A stretch of 64,000 nucleotides of DNA from Anthoceros angustus (taxonomy: Eukaryota; Streptophyta; Anthocerotopsida; Anthocerotales; Anthocerotaceae): NCBI GenBank assembly GCA_010909165.1, contig VJWM01000254.1:124001-188000 (forward strand), given 5' to 3'. Below the pieces are notes generated by a model. It was not told the origin of the DNA. It was given only the letters and a program-made list of their open reading frames with translations, and did not search any database. A program made the position numbers and the translations under genes. This document shows positions 1-11,400 of this stretch, piece after piece. Within the stretch, counting starts at the first letter, position 1. Every line of letters starts with the position of its first letter.

Positions 1-801
1 ATACCCAAAGCACTAAAAGAGCTGGAAGATTCTGTGAGGACCCCGATAAGGGCTCTCCCAGAAGATGCTTCGTTTCCTGTTAAGAAGTTCCTGCAACTAG
101 AGCTTGAGTTCTCCAAAACAATGTTGCTTACAGTTAAGCAGTCACTCTCTGAGATCTCTGACATACTCAACTCTACGGTGACTCCTGAAGCTCAGAATCT
201 GGCAGACTGTCAGACTTTGGTTGCAGGTCATATTCTCCAAACCTGGAAAGACTTGTGGGAAGGTCCTGACGATCCTGTCCAGTATCTCAGAGGTGCACTA
301 CAAAGAAGCGAGGCAGTGAACACCTATTTCCAAATGGCTGCTGCTCAACAACTGCAAATCAATCTGTTACGTTTGTCAAAGGTTTTCCACCCACACAGAT
401 ATCTTAGTTCCCTTCGACATCAAGCTGCCAGAATGTCCAGGACAACTATAGATAGCCTGGCGCTCGTCACCACATGGGACAGTCCACATGAGATAGAGGA
501 AAGCATCTGCTCAATCTCAGTTGACTTGTGCATAGAAGGAGCTCTGTTCAACGGATCCAGTCTATCCAGATGTTCTGAGAAGTCACAGCAAATATCTTGC
601 GTCCCATCTTGCAGATTTTCATGGTTGGGAAAAGACACACCTCACCCATTAGGTTCATTCATGAACATACCCCTGTATGAGACAGTCGAACGATCAAAGG
701 CCATAGCACAAATACAAGTTCCATGCAAGCCGGAAGAGAAACCACTTTGGCTACTGTCTGGGCTAGCATTCTTCTTACCAACCAAACTGGTGGAGACCTA
801 G
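1..801 (+). CDS. DYNC2H1: Cytoplasmic dynein-2 heavy chain, C-terminal part (5' end outside window)
   Basis: The frame is open from base 1 and ends at TAG 799-801, giving about 266 residues in one exon. The protein matches the C-terminal domain of dynein heavy chains: a W-x-DLWEGPDDPVQYLR segment, FHPHRYLSSLRHQAARMSR (the conserved 'F.P..+L..+RQ..AR' helix), then IEGALFNGSSL, CVPSCRFSWLG, a P-LYETVERSKAI block and a final LSGLAFFLPTK. The order and the closing 'G.AFFL' are what dynein-2 (the retrograde intraflagellar-transport motor, DHC1b) shows; axonemal dyneins end differently. The AAA+ motor domain lies upstream, outside the window. The product acts in cilia and flagella, so its presence implies flagellated sperm. 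The family call is firm; assignment to dynein-2 rather than another heavy chain is by motif memory. Confidence 0.85.
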   Translation: MPKALKELEDSVRTPIRALPEDASFPVKKFLQLELEFSKTMLLTVKQSLSEISDILNSTVTPEAQNLADCQTLVAGHILQTWKDLWEGPDDPVQYLRGALQRSEAVNTYFQMAAAQQLQINLLRLSKVFHPHRYLSSLRHQAARMSRTTIDSLALVTTWDSPHEIEESICSISVDLCIEGALFNGSSLSRCSEKSQQISCVPSCRFSWLGKDTPHPLGSFMNIPLYETVERSKAIAQIQVPCKPEEKPLWLLSGLAFFLPTKLVET

Positions 802-1245
802 AACGCTGCATAATACGTACAGAAGCAGGGTCGAGACCCCAGATTATTGAACAACTCAAAGATGGAGTCCCTAAAATGTGAAAGCATCAACGAGTCTGTT
901 GTCGAACCAGTAAGCTGCGAAGCACCAACCAGTCTGATACTGAGAGGCAACTCAGCTGGTGGTAACCGCAATCATCCAGGCTCATACAGGCTGAAATTTT
1001 GCAGACCACAGCTGATGGCAGATCAGGGACAAGCATGCTACCAAGTTTCCGGTAGTTTCCGGTTTTGAGGTACATCAATAACACTGACGTGTGTGCACCC
1101 ACCTGCCTGTCACTTGCTGCCCTATGTTTCACGCACCCAGCATGGGAACTAGCTTTCAATTCTCTTGAATCGGCAGCACGAACACTCTTCACAATATCCC
1201 ATGAAGCTTCGACTTGTTCGGCATTCAAGGCAGGTTACATCAGTG
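802..1245. other. Convergent 3' flanks, no gene seen
   Basis: This gap separates the dynein stop codon from the stop of the convergent polyamine transporter. Short open frames here show no recognisable motifs. It most likely holds the two 3' untranslated regions. Confidence 0.5.
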
Positions 1246-2769
1246 TTAATAGTGAATGACAATGGGCGAACTAATACTTGGTGAAGAGATCGTTTGTGCT
1301 GTTCCTTTGATATCATCCGCCCATGCTGACAAAAGGCCAGTCTCAGCTTCAGATGATTCATTTTTCTCTAAACCCCCCTCAGCCCCTTCAACAGGGAGAT
1401 TTGGAAGACTCTGACTCACTGCAAACTTCATCCACTTTTTCACCTTCATATATTCTATGGCCGGATATGCAAGTAAGCCAACCACAGAGGCTAAAACACT
1501 GAAGAGTATCGTTTTGGGGGAGGCGATACACATAATGATTATAAGAAAAGTGGATGGTGGCACACACATCAGTGTGATACCCACAGTATTGAGGGGTATT
1601 TTGTAGGGCCTCAACAACTCTGGCTGCTTCCATCGAAGCCAAATGAATGCCGCAAACTCCAAAAGCATGCCAAAACAGTAAAGAAAATTCAGAAACTCTA
1701 CGATCTCCTGAAAAGTCATTGAAGACAACAAGAGTACACCCAGCGCAGAGCAGAGTATCCCCAACACAGGAGTCCCATAGACAGATCTACGGGCAAATAC
1801 TTCGGGCAGCATACCCAGCTCTCCCATTCCAAGCAGCTGATAGGAGTCACTGCTCATCTCCGCCTCAAACAGACCCATGTTAGAAAGTGCAGCTGCCACC
1901 TCTACCCACCACTTTAATCCAGCACCACCTATGACCATTGCAACATCCGCAAAATACCCAGCCTCCCATGCAGATTGCTTTAAATCCAGGGCTCCTGTCC
2001 CTGCAAGTAGGGGGATAATGTAAGCAAACACTACCAGGACGACAGCTGACAGAAGCGCCTTCGGGAAGGTCTTTTGAGGATTCTCCACCTCTCCTGCCAA
2101 AGTGCTGACAGAATCCCAGTAGTTCAAGTTCCAAAAAAGAGTGTTTAGATAACTTCTCCAACAAATATTGCTCAAGTCAATCACGAACCACCTTGCAGGC
2201 TTTATCTCAGGAATTGACAGAATAGCTAGCACACAAAAAGGTAGGAGAGAAAACACGGTTAGACCTATAGCAGTCATTCCCACAATGGTCAGGCCACGGT
2301 AGTTCAGGTAAGTAAGCCCGCAAGTGATCACAACGAGAGCGATCACCCGAGCTGGCCCCTCAGCAAAAACAGGGAGTGCCCTTTTGAGATAATCTAAAAA
2401 CAAAACCGGATACAGCGCATTGTCTATCACGCCACTCAACCACTTCCACCAACCTTCCAAAAAGCCCCAGAAAGGGCCAAACGCAGCAGAGATCCACACA
2501 ACGTAACCTCCGTTCTCAGGAAAAGCTGTGGCCAGCTCTGCGGTAATCAATGCTTCCGGCACGCTCCACACTAAAGGGAAAAGGAGGAAACCAAGGATGG
2601 CCAGAAGGGGTCCCCCGGCCTTAACAGAGTCCTCGACCCCGAAGGGACCACCAGAAACCTCATAGAAAATGAGAGCAACCAGGGGCAGCATGGACAGTTT
2701 CTTTCCCAGCGGCCTACTGCCTTCCACACTCTCTCTGGGAGCTGCGGCAGGAGACGATGGCACCACCAT
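1246..2769 (-). CDS. Polyamine/amino-acid transporter, LAT/PUT family (APC superfamily)
   Basis: A single exon encodes 507 aa. After a short Ser/Pro/Ala-rich N-tail comes the hallmark first helix [17 protein letters not shown], which carries the APC substrate-site G-G-P-F-G motif. It is followed by [37 protein letters not shown] and [22 protein letters not shown], all diagnostic of plant L-type/polyamine uptake transporters (Arabidopsis RMV1/LHR1/PUT group). About twelve hydrophobic segments are evident and the C-tail is soluble and acidic (about residues 450-507). Family members move polyamines and paraquat across plasma or endomembranes. The length equals that of plant homologues (about 480-530). 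The ATG at 2769 is the first in frame and precedes the family's typical N-tail. The lack of introns is normal for this family. Confidence 0.93.
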   Translation of the reverse strand: MVVPSSPAAAPRESVEGSRPLGKKLSMLPLVALIFYEVSGGPFGVEDSVKAGGPLLAILGFLLFPLVWSVPEALITAELATAFPENGGYVVWISAAFGPFWGFLEGWWKWLSGVIDNALYPVLFLDYLKRALPVFAEGPARVIALVVITCGLTYLNYRGLTIVGMTAIGLTVFSLLPFCVLAILSIPEIKPARWFVIDLSNICWRSYLNTLFWNLNYWDSVSTLAGEVENPQKTFPKALLSAVVLVVFAYIIPLLAGTGALDLKQSAWEAGYFADVAMVIGGAGLKWWVEVAAALSNMGLFEAEMSSDSYQLLGMGELGMLPEVFARRSVYGTPVLGILCSALGVLLLSSMTFQEIVEFLNFLYCFGMLLEFAAFIWLRWKQPELLRPYKIPLNTVGITLMCVPPSTFLIIIMCIASPKTILFSVLASVVGLLAYPAIEYMKVKKWMKFAVSQSLPNLPVEGAEGGLEKNESSEAETGLLSAWADDIKGTAQTISSPSISSPIVIHY

Positions 2770-3873
2770 CGTGCCCTAATCGTTCCTACGACCCCGGTCC
2801 AAAGCTACTCCTCAAAACTCGTCCCGGATTCCCACGCATCTGACTAGTTTCAGGTTTTCTACGTGTTAACCATCCACAACACTGCTTCAGGTTCTTCTTT
2901 CTGCACATTCTCTCGGCTCCCTCTCCGACCAACAAGGAGTAATTTCACTCACAAATAGACCACTTCCCTTCACTCACGGCTACGCAAAAGTTGATCAATG
3001 CAGGCACAGATCCAGGCAGTCTGACCTACGCTCGACTCATCACGAATTCCAGTTTTCAAGCTACATACTCCCTTAGAAGCCAGATCTACAGATACGCCTT
3101 ACTTGAGCGCTGGAAACAGCCGCACAGTGAAGTGGATGTCGGCACACGGCATGCCAAGCGACCGCAACGAATCACACAAGTCGATCCATGGTCACAGCAT
3201 GCAACATGCATGGAGCAAACTGTTGCCGACTTTCCTTCGAATTTTGCGAGGATCTGCCACGCCCAAGACCCACGATGCGCCTGTCTGTAGCATGCAGCTC
3301 CTGAGCTGGGGCGTGCCGAATGAGAGCTATCTGCCCACCAGGTGAAGAGATGCACGCTAATGGGGTTGCGGAAACCTTTCGTTCTTGCCACTTCCGTCTC
3401 ATGCCCAATGGGTATTCAAATAAACATTTTTATAATATTTAATTCATTAATTCGGCATTTTGTTTCTCAATCCATCCATTCAAAGGTGCCACCCTAAAAG
3501 TGCCCTTCCAAACATCGTCACCTCCTTCCCAACCACCAGCTTTTGCAAATTCTGCGTCGTGTCACCAAGTGTAGACTGAGCTCCAGTGCCTGTATATTTT
3601 ATATGCCTAGTTTATTTGGACGTGAGCAAATACAAGTATTGTGAGTAGGTATTCCGAATTGTTCAGCTTATTGAGATAATATATTGAACTATTATTTTAC
3701 ATATTGTATAAAACCATGCAAATCATCCATTTATGTCTGCGTACTTTCTATTATTTTGAGTATTCTAAGGGAATAATGGGATCATATGTCTAGACCGTGA
3801 TCATGACGATGTTTAAACTCTTGTCTAGAATCAAAGACTATGTAGTTTGATGGTTGAAGTATTTTAACAAAAA
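2770..3873. promoter_or_regulatory. Divergent intergenic region between PUT (-) and F-box gene (+)
   Basis: About 1.1 kb without a supportable gene. The half next to the transporter is of mixed composition with CT-rich stretches and overlapping short open frames at 2991-3408 that show no domain. At about 3415 composition switches sharply to AT-rich, which continues through the F-box gene. It presumably holds both promoters and 5' UTRs. No specific TATA box or cis element can be assigned with confidence. Confidence 0.4.
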
Positions 3874-5061
3874 ATGGATGTTTGGGCTCTTAGAGAACCT
3901 TTGGCACAAAATAGTGTAGGATCTAGCACAGGAGATGTAGTTGCTACAAGCAGTGAAGCAAATACATCTCGGGCACTTATGGATCCTACAATTTGGAGTT
4001 TTCTTCCAGAAGATCTTCTTGATAGAGTTCTTGCATGGCTTCCCCTATCTAGTTTCTGTCGCAATCGTACAGTGTGTAAAAGATGGAACTCTATGGTGTC
4101 GACTGGAAGTTTTCTCACACTCTACTCACAACTTCCTTCTCAAGAGTCGTGGATTCTTATGTTTGCTGATCCTCATTACCAATTTGTTTTTGCTTATATA
4201 CCTATTCAAAATAGGTGGCTCACTTTGCCTCTATCCTTTTTGCCTTCGGATATATATAATGTTACAGTAGCTGGTGGCCTATTGTGCTTTCGGTTAGTTG
4301 AATCAAATGGGTCCTCTAGCATGTGTGTATGTAATCCTATAACTAGGTCTTGGAGGAAGCTTCCCCCAATGATTGGCAGATATTACGGGAATTTGGTGGG
4401 TATAGTAGTAGAGCCAGGGTCTATAGCATACAGAATTATTGTTCAGACAAACCATCTTATGTGGGATGATACACACCTCTTACGAACAGAAGTATATGAC
4501 TCTGTCACAAATGAATGGCATATTACAGGTGTATCAAGAGTCAGTTTCACAACTGGAAGTGTTTATTGTAATGGAGTTCTCTATTTTATGACATGGGAAG
4601 CACCAAATGGTGAATTTACATGTGATGGTGTCTCAGCTTATAGTGTTGATCAAGGTATGTGGAGGAAAGTCGGAGCTCCCACCCCATTTTTTTACATATG
4701 TCCCCAGCTAGTAGAATGTCGTGGTCGTCTATTAATGGTTGGAGGATTTGGTGAACATAATTCCATTACTGTAGGAATACGCATATGGGAACTTCGCCAA
4801 CCTAGCTTGGAATGGGTGGTTGTTGAGACAATGCCTTATCAGTTATCTAAATACCTGTTGAAAAGACCTGGTTATTTGCTCTTCAATTGTGTAGGACACG
4901 GTGATTTGATCTATTTGAGTGAATGCAAAAGTCCTCATCTATTCGTCATATTTGATTGCTCTCAAAAGTCTTGGCATAGACTAGACACATCTCCACCAGC
5001 TAGATATCATGCTACATTTTCATGGTTTTCATTTCACCCTAGATTGAATGCTGCATTGTAG
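3874..5061 (+). CDS. F-box/kelch-type protein (UFO/HWS/At5g15710-like class)
   Basis: A single exon of 395 aa. The F-box is at about residues 42-85 (IWSFLPEDLLDRVLAWLPLS, then FCRNRTVCKRWNSMV), the segment that binds the SKP1 adaptor of SCF ubiquitin ligases. Downstream comes a galactose-oxidase/kelch-like region with repeated beta-blade signatures: YIPIQNRWLTLPL, VCNPITRSWRKLPPM, EVYDSVTNEWHITG, AYSVDQGMWRKVGAP and FDCSQKSWHRLD. This layout fits single-exon plant F-box/kelch proteins that recruit substrates for ubiquitination. The gene is markedly AT-rich in synonymous positions compared with its neighbours and lies in an AT-rich island. I cannot say which Arabidopsis member is orthologous. 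Confidence 0.88.
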   Translation: MDVWALREPLAQNSVGSSTGDVVATSSEANTSRALMDPTIWSFLPEDLLDRVLAWLPLSSFCRNRTVCKRWNSMVSTGSFLTLYSQLPSQESWILMFADPHYQFVFAYIPIQNRWLTLPLSFLPSDIYNVTVAGGLLCFRLVESNGSSSMCVCNPITRSWRKLPPMIGRYYGNLVGIVVEPGSIAYRIIVQTNHLMWDDTHLLRTEVYDSVTNEWHITGVSRVSFTTGSVYCNGVLYFMTWEAPNGEFTCDGVSAYSVDQGMWRKVGAPTPFFYICPQLVECRGRLLMVGGFGEHNSITVGIRIWELRQPSLEWVVVETMPYQLSKYLLKRPGYLLFNCVGHGDLIYLSECKSPHLFVIFDCSQKSWHRLDTSPPARYHATFSWFSFHPRLNAAL

Positions 5062-5947
5062 AAATACTTCATAAAGAAATAATTATAGGTGCAGCGGAGT
5101 GTGCAGTCTAGTTCATCATTTTGTAGCTATAAAACATGATATGATAACTAAAACTCTACTTTCTTTAAAAATGATTGATCTTGCTGCTATAATACTATGA
5201 CACTATTTGGATGATGTTGTCAGAATTGAAAATGCAACCAATGCAACAGTTATAACCAAGTCATACAACTTAACATCCTTCAAATTCTTTAAGGTAAATA
5301 AAAGATAAGACTTATTAATTGATAATCTCCATAAAAATTGCAAAAAAAGGTTTTATAAATTATATTTTGCTTAAAACTATAGTCTAGCTTATGCAGCAGC
5401 CATTAGATACTATAGATTAGGCAAAACTTCCTGATGATTGTGTCTGTAATAAAACAAAAAAAACTATCTTGACAGGGTAATTTTGAAAATGGAAATGAGC
5501 CAACTTGCAACAAGAATTTCATCGGTTCTTGAAGGTTTTATGTATTGGACAGAGTATGAATTCTACCTCTTTGAATTAAAGTGATATTTAAATTAGGTTG
5601 AGGAATTGAAAAGATCTTATATAAATAATTTATGTGCTTACTTAATAACTGTGTATAAATGGTGTGGTAGTCATGCAGATGGTAACTAGAACCACATAAA
5701 CTACATATTCCAACATATGCCATAAAGTCACTTTTGCCAACAATGATTCATAAATCAATTAAGGCATTGAGTACGTATCCAAGATTTGAAGAAAGTTGCA
5801 CTTTTTTTATGAGCAACTTATGACAAATCATTAGAGAGCAAAACTTTCTTCAATGCTTCGATCAGCACTGTAAATGAAGATTAACATAATTCACTTCTTT
5901 GTCCAAGTTCTTTTCAAATTTACTTTTTTGTCCAAGTTCTTTTCAGA
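5062..5947 (+). other. AT-rich interval, possibly the 5' part of the IQ-motif gene
   Basis: AT-rich DNA between the F-box stop and the first exon I can support for the downstream IQ gene. An upstream exon may exist (for example near 5836-5871, which has a plausible acceptor and donor), but none is secure. No other element is recognised. Confidence 0.3.
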
Positions 5948-7033
5948 CAAGCACAACAACATAGGCATGAAGAAATTTTGGCTACTTTAAGAATTCAAGT
6001 AAGTACTTAATTTGCTCGACCAATAAACGCATTGAAGAATTTAATTTTATATTCTATAAAAATCAATATTTACAAGATAATTAATAAATTATTTATAAAT
6101 TCAGAGTGCTTGGAAGAGATACCAAGAACAAAAAAAATTCAAACAATGGAAAAAAGCCATATCTAACATACAACGAGTTTATAGAGGTCATTTAGGAAGA
6201 GCACGAGCTCATATAATACGAATCAATAGTAATGCGACGAGGATTCAGAAAGTATTTAGAGGATATCTCAGCCGAAAGAAAATTCACGACTTCTATCTCA
6301 GGAAAAGGTTTATTCAGAGGGTGGTTTTGGAAGGCACACAAGTCAAGGAATTGATTCAGAAATCGTACAAACATCAAATCCTCAAAAGGCAAGAACTCGC
6401 AAGAAAAACGGCCCAACAAGAATTCCAACGATTTTGGTTGTTGAACCATCCTTGCGTAAGTCTCTAGTTCATCTCGCCGTTTCGTTTGTGCATGGCTCTG
6501 ATTACTCGGATTGGAGGAATGATTAAGCGTACATTACTGGCTAGATAAGTACAAGATCCCATAAAGGAAGTTTAAGGCCCTCGAAGAAGGACTGTCCGGA
6601 CGAGAAACAATGGGAGGAACATGTGGTGGAGGCCATGAGACACCACCTAGTTCAGCAGAAACGGAAGGGGGCCAAAACAGAGCCCTTCGTCAAATTCTGG
6701 ATTGAAGAGCGGCCAAGCTATTCCACAAAGCATGGAATGCGAATTCCTCAATACCTTGCTAGGTCAGGTCCATATGAGTCAGCTGTGGACCAGCGAAGGA
6801 GATTGGAACGTGAAGCTTACAATGCACAGAAGTGGTCTGTAGACTTTAACAGCCGTCAGGCGAAGGAAGAGAAATCGCACTTCACAAAGAGCTTCTTTCA
6901 CAACCTGCCATGGGCCATCGAGAAGGCCATGGACAAGAAAATGCGCGTAGAAAACGATTCTGTGTGGCAGCGCGTGCATGGGAAGCCCTTCAGCTTGCAG
7001 CCCCTCCCCGCCAAGCAGTTCTTCTCGTTCTGA
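5948..7033 (+). CDS. IQ-motif (calmodulin-binding) protein, three 3' exons; possibly flagellar SPATA17-like
   Basis: Three exons join in phase. Exon A is 5948-5999 (acceptor ttttcag, donor gtaagt). Exon B is 6105-6455 (acceptor attcag, donor gtaagt). The last exon begins at 6587 or 6590 and ends at TGA 7031-7033. The protein has three IQ-like repeats: ATLRIQ-SAWKRYQEQKKF across the first splice, ISNIQRVYRGHLGRARAH and ATRIQKVFRGYLSRKKIH. A charged C-terminal region follows, with ARSGPYESAVDQRRRLEREA and AQKWSVDF. IQ repeats bind calmodulin. The repeat layout and a 'GP...FR.E..KKW..D' -like segment recall SPATA17-type sperm/axonemal proteins, but that is a weak match. The 5' end is not resolved. 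Exon B is AT-rich while the last exon has the GC level of the genes to the right. Confidence 0.65.
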
Positions 7034-7151
7034 TGAACACGCTGCCAAAGCCGAAGAATTTTTTGTTGCCATTTCCGACCAATGTGAGATCCATTCAATT
7101 AGTGCCGTGGTCCCTATATCATAATTCCTCAAACCTCCTGCTCCGGATCCA

Positions 7152-7733
7152 TCATTCCTCAATCTCGAACACCACCCCGTCCTTAGCAGAAAAGACATGA
7201 TTCGTGTGGTCCGTGACATTGGTGTCACTCAGCTCCAGGTTGTAAAAGTCCATAGTCGGATCGGTGAACAAGGGGCCAGCATGCCAGGTCCCGACATGCA
7301 GCTTGAGGAACTGCGTCCCCTCCACCTTGAACACCCGCACATCGGCCGGGGAGGGCGGAACATACGCATGTCCGTGTCGGGATCTGGAAACCCTAATCCC
7401 GACAGCTGCAGCTGCTTCCGGATCCGCAATGGAAGGAGCAGCCACCCCGAGATACCAGATCCTGGCCCCGACGGATCCCAGACACTGCGTCACCTTGGCG
7501 TGGTGAGTGATGGCGTCGAAGCTGAGCGACCTGTCCCCGATCCGCATGATGTAAAACCTAGGCACGCCGCGGCTCAGGTCCAGCTGAGCGTCCAGCGGGC
7601 CATACGCGTCTCCATCCCCAACCGCGCCCAGGACCTGCCCGAACGGGGCGAAGCTCTCGGGCGTCAGATCTGTAGGCCGCAGCTTCACCACGCTCACCCC
7701 CGGCCCCGCCTGGCCCTCCACCATCGCTTCCAC
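7152..7733 (-). CDS. Ureidoglycolate hydrolase/lyase-like cupin protein
   Basis: One exon, 193 aa. It begins LRPTDLTPESFAPFGQVL and contains DAQLDLSRGVPRFYIMR, FDAITHHAKVTQCLGSVG, YVPPSPADVRVFKVEG, KLHVGTWHAGPLF and DFYNLELSDTN. These are the conserved blocks of the plant protein family annotated as ureidoglycolate hydrolase (AllA-like cupin fold); the H-x-G-x-W-H segment would contribute metal or substrate ligands. By family it acts on ureidoglycolate in purine/ureide catabolism, but most plants use UAH for that step, so the true substrate is uncertain. No targeting peptide is evident. The ATG at 7733 and a second at 7724 are both usable. The gene is head-to-head with SEC. Confidence 0.85.
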   Translation of the reverse strand: MEAMVEGQAGPGVSVVKLRPTDLTPESFAPFGQVLGAVGDGDAYGPLDAQLDLSRGVPRFYIMRIGDRSLSFDAITHHAKVTQCLGSVGARIWYLGVAAPSIADPEAAAAVGIRVSRSRHGHAYVPPSPADVRVFKVEGTQFLKLHVGTWHAGPLFTDPTMDFYNLELSDTNVTDHTNHVFSAKDGVVFEIEE

Positions 7734-8481
7734 TGCGAGTCGGCTCGATCACTGTGTGTGCGGCAGATCCCGCCTCCGCCTCCGTCACGACATGCAGCCA
7801 CGCCATGGCCGGAGCCGGGAAGGGAAAGTGCGGTTTCGCCGGTTTCGCCGCCCGCACAGCCTCGACGCTCCGCCGGCAAGGCCGCAGCAGGGCTAGCAGG
7901 GCGCGCGGGTACGGGCGAAGGGAGCGTGACGACTGGGAAGCTCTAGGCATGCCGCTATCCAAAACGCTTGGTCTCGTCGTCAGACTGTACTGGTGTTGTG
8001 TGTGTGGCCGCCCGCCGACGTACTTGTCGCGGCGTTCGCCTCTCTCTTCTCCTCGCCGCTGCCGCTGCCGCTGGCCCCGCGTTCGCAGCCGTGCTTCGTG
8101 CCATGGCGTGCCGCTGGGTTGATTGACGAGGGCGGGGAAGAGAGACGCGTTCTGCGTTTCATCACTGCATTGCCTCGTCTCGCTGCCTCGCATTCTCGAG
8201 GTCCGGGTTGTGATCGCGTCGCCGCCGGCAGCTGAGCTCGCCGCACGCAGCTGGCGCGTCTGGCAGCTCCCGCAGCGAAGCAACCCTCGGCAGCAGGCGC
8301 AGGAGCTGCGGGAGAGGAGGGCATTTTCCTCTGCTGTGAGCATTTTTGCGGCCATGCGCTGCCGGCTGCTGCCAACGGGGGTCTGATCCTGCTGATTCTG
8401 CTGGGGCGGCACCCAGCTGCCCACATGTAGGACTAACTGCGGGGAGACGGCTGCGGCAGAATATTGGGGGGGGCGGGAAGA
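7734..8481. promoter_or_regulatory. GC-rich bidirectional promoter between ureidoglycolate hydrolase-like gene and SEC
   Basis: About 750 bp of GC-rich DNA separates the two divergent start codons (7733 on minus, 8482 on plus). Open frames cross it on both strands because the DNA is GC-rich, but none has a domain or fits either gene. It must contain both 5' UTRs and promoters. No TATA box is obvious. Confidence 0.5.
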
Positions 8482-11400
8482 ATGATGATGTCCATGCAGA
8501 ACCCAGTGCGGCAGCAGCCGGGGCAGAGTATTTTCGGCAGGGAGCCGGGCAGAATTGAGCAGCACCCGCTCGCCCTCTCCAATGTCAAGCGATCTGTGAT
8601 TTCACACCCCGGTGGTCACCTCGGTGACCCGCAAGCCAGGCCTCCTCAGCTGCAGGACGGTGAGGCCCGCACGTCTGGGTGGTCGGGCACCCCGGTTTGT
8701 TGTTGTGCATGATTCACTGCCGCCTGTGTCGGTGTTTTAGTGCCACCTTGTTTTTGGAAACCTAGCGCTGTGTGTGCGTGGTACTGCCCGCATCTTGCAC
8801 TGTTGGTGGTTGGAGGCCGGGCCCTCTTGTTCACTCCGAGACTTGTTTTGTTGTCAGGGCCTTTCCTTGCTCAAGTGGTTGATGAGGATCTCCTATTGCA
8901 AATGGCGCACCAGGAATACAAGGCTGGCAATTACAAGCTGGCTTTGGAGTACTGTCTGAGAGTGTATGAGAGGAGTCCGAAGCGCACGGATGCGCTGCTC
9001 CTGCTCGGAGCTGTTTATTATCAGGTAATGGGCGTGTCCTTTGCCTAGAAGCCGTGATTGTGATTGCGGTATCTTCGTCCCTCATGTGCTTAAGGGAGGA
9101 TTCATAAAGGTATCCTCGTGCCTCATGCGCCTGAGGGAGGATCCATAAATGCTGGATCGGTGTATCCTTAGCTCTCCATTGATGAATCCTCCCTAAAGCA
9201 CGTGAGGGACGAGCACATGTATTGCAGCACTGCATGGTTGATAGAAAAGCATTTCGTGGCCATGAATAAGGCCTTCTACACGCAGTAAGTAGAACAGCAG
9301 ATGTACAAAGTTCTTGACTCAGCTGAAGCGCTTGATGAACGTCTTGCAGCTTCACGACTTCGACATGTGCATCGTGAAAAATGAGGAGGCGATCAACATT
9401 GACCCTCACTTCGCGGAATGCTATGGGAATATGGCCAACGCGCTCAAGGTAAGTTGGACTGGTTTCTTCAAAAGCTTTGAGTTTCGGAGTTGTAGATCCA
9501 TTTGTTGGAATTATGGGTTCTTATCGTTCTGGCCTGCCGACGATGCTCTGGGTGAATGTTTTTCACTGCCTTGTCTGATGCAGGAGAAAGGAAACATCGA
9601 CCTCGCTATCCAGTATTACTTGATGGCAATTGAGGTAGGGATCGAAGTGATTTATCAGTCATTTTTCGTTCTGGGAGCTGTTGTAGGTTTTGCTTCCTCT
9701 AATTCAGATTCTTTTTGTGTGCAATTGCAGTTAAGGCCTGGCTTCTGTGATGCATGGTCCAATTTGGCCAGTGCATACATGCGCAAAGGGAGGCTGAATG
9801 AGGCTGCAGAATGCTGCCGACGAGCCCTCACAATCAACCCTCGGCTGGTATGGAAGTGGGCTGAATATGACCTGATGAACTTGTATTGCCCGATGGACTG
9901 ATGGATTTGTTGAGGGGAATGAGAATTCAAGTCTCAGCTCATTGTATTGGTTCTTTACATCAGGTAGATGCTCACAGCAACCTTGGGAATTTGATGAAGG
10001 CTCAGGGACTTATCAATCATGTAAGCTGCTGGCCATCGGTTGGAAAGACACTCTTGCTTGCAATAGGCATCCCCTGTTTACTCATGGCATTTATGGGAAT
10101 GCTACCTGGCTGCCACAGGCTTATCTTTGTTACATGGAGGCTTTGCAAATTCAACCAACATTTGCTATTGCCTGGTCAAATTTAGCTGGACTGTTTATGG
10201 AGCAAGAAGATTATCAGAAAGCGCTTAGCTATTACAAGGTCTGTCTCACACTTCCTGAATTTAGTTCAGTTGGTTCCTCTAAAGAACTAGTGAGCTCCGC
10301 AGCTGCACTTGACGGGATATTGCACACCCTTTAGCTGAGATGCTTATCAGTTTTTTTTGCTGTCAGCCTGTGTACATGTGCTTGATAGGCTTTACTAGGT
10401 TGCCATCAGAGTAGTGTGCTACACATGTTCAGGTTTCCTGGTATAAGGAGACCAAGGCCAGCTGACGGGCGATTGGGGTTTAGTTTGGGCTTGTCCCTCA
10501 CTTGCTGAATGTGTCACATCAAATTGGTGCACACAGGAAGCTATTAGACTCAAGCCAAATTTTCCAGATGCCCATCTCAATCAAGGAAATGTACTCAAGG
10601 TAAAAGTGTTCTGCTCGTTGGTGTCATTCTTTGTACTAATGTTCAAGAGGGCTTGAACTCTAGTAGTCTGGTCTTTTTCTACGTCCAACTTTTAACACTG
10701 CAGTATGTTGGTTTACAGGCAATGGGCAGGCCTCAAGAAGCAATCAATTGTTATGAAAGGGCTATACGGTTGCGGCCAGAGTATGCCATTGCTTATGGTG
10801 AGCAGCTAACATTTACAGTCCAGGAACCATTGTGAATGTGCCTGAGAACTCATACAGAACCATGCAGAGTTCGGTCCTGTTTGCTGTGGTGGAGGAAAGT
10901 GCATACCCATGGACTCCTAACAGTCTCCTTTCATTGTTCTGTTGTCTCTCTTCACATATCTCTCTTCGTAAAGGAGCGCAACCGGGGACTATTTTCTGGA
11001 ACTTTGCAGCTTGTGTGTCCAAGTTGCAGTTCTCTTGTGTTCATGAGTCTGGTAGTGGTGGTGGGGCTGTTAGTGTCTGAATTTGGATTGCACCGTATGT
11101 ACCATCAAAGTTCCACTGCCACAACCACATGTTTGAGCCTGTTGCTGCATAACTGCCATATGTCTTCACTTTGCAAGTGAGGTGCCTCGCTTGTTTTCAA
11201 GCTACTATGTTGAGCTTGTGACTGTTGATAGTTCCAGACAACTGTTGGGGAAAGAATCACAGGTGGTTTCAGGGGTTCCAAATGCCATGTGTTAGTATGC
11301 AGAGCGCCCTGCAACGGCGTGCATCATTAGGGTGCTTAGGGTGACCGGGAGTTTTCGCATCCGGGATGATTGTGTGCAGGAAACCTTGCGAGCGTCTATT

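Noticed and set aside
7558-8565. 335-codon minus-strand frame overlapping the ureidoglycolate hydrolase-like gene
   Set aside because: Arg/Pro-rich text typical of GC-rich promoter DNA; the overlapping 193-aa frame has clear family motifs instead.
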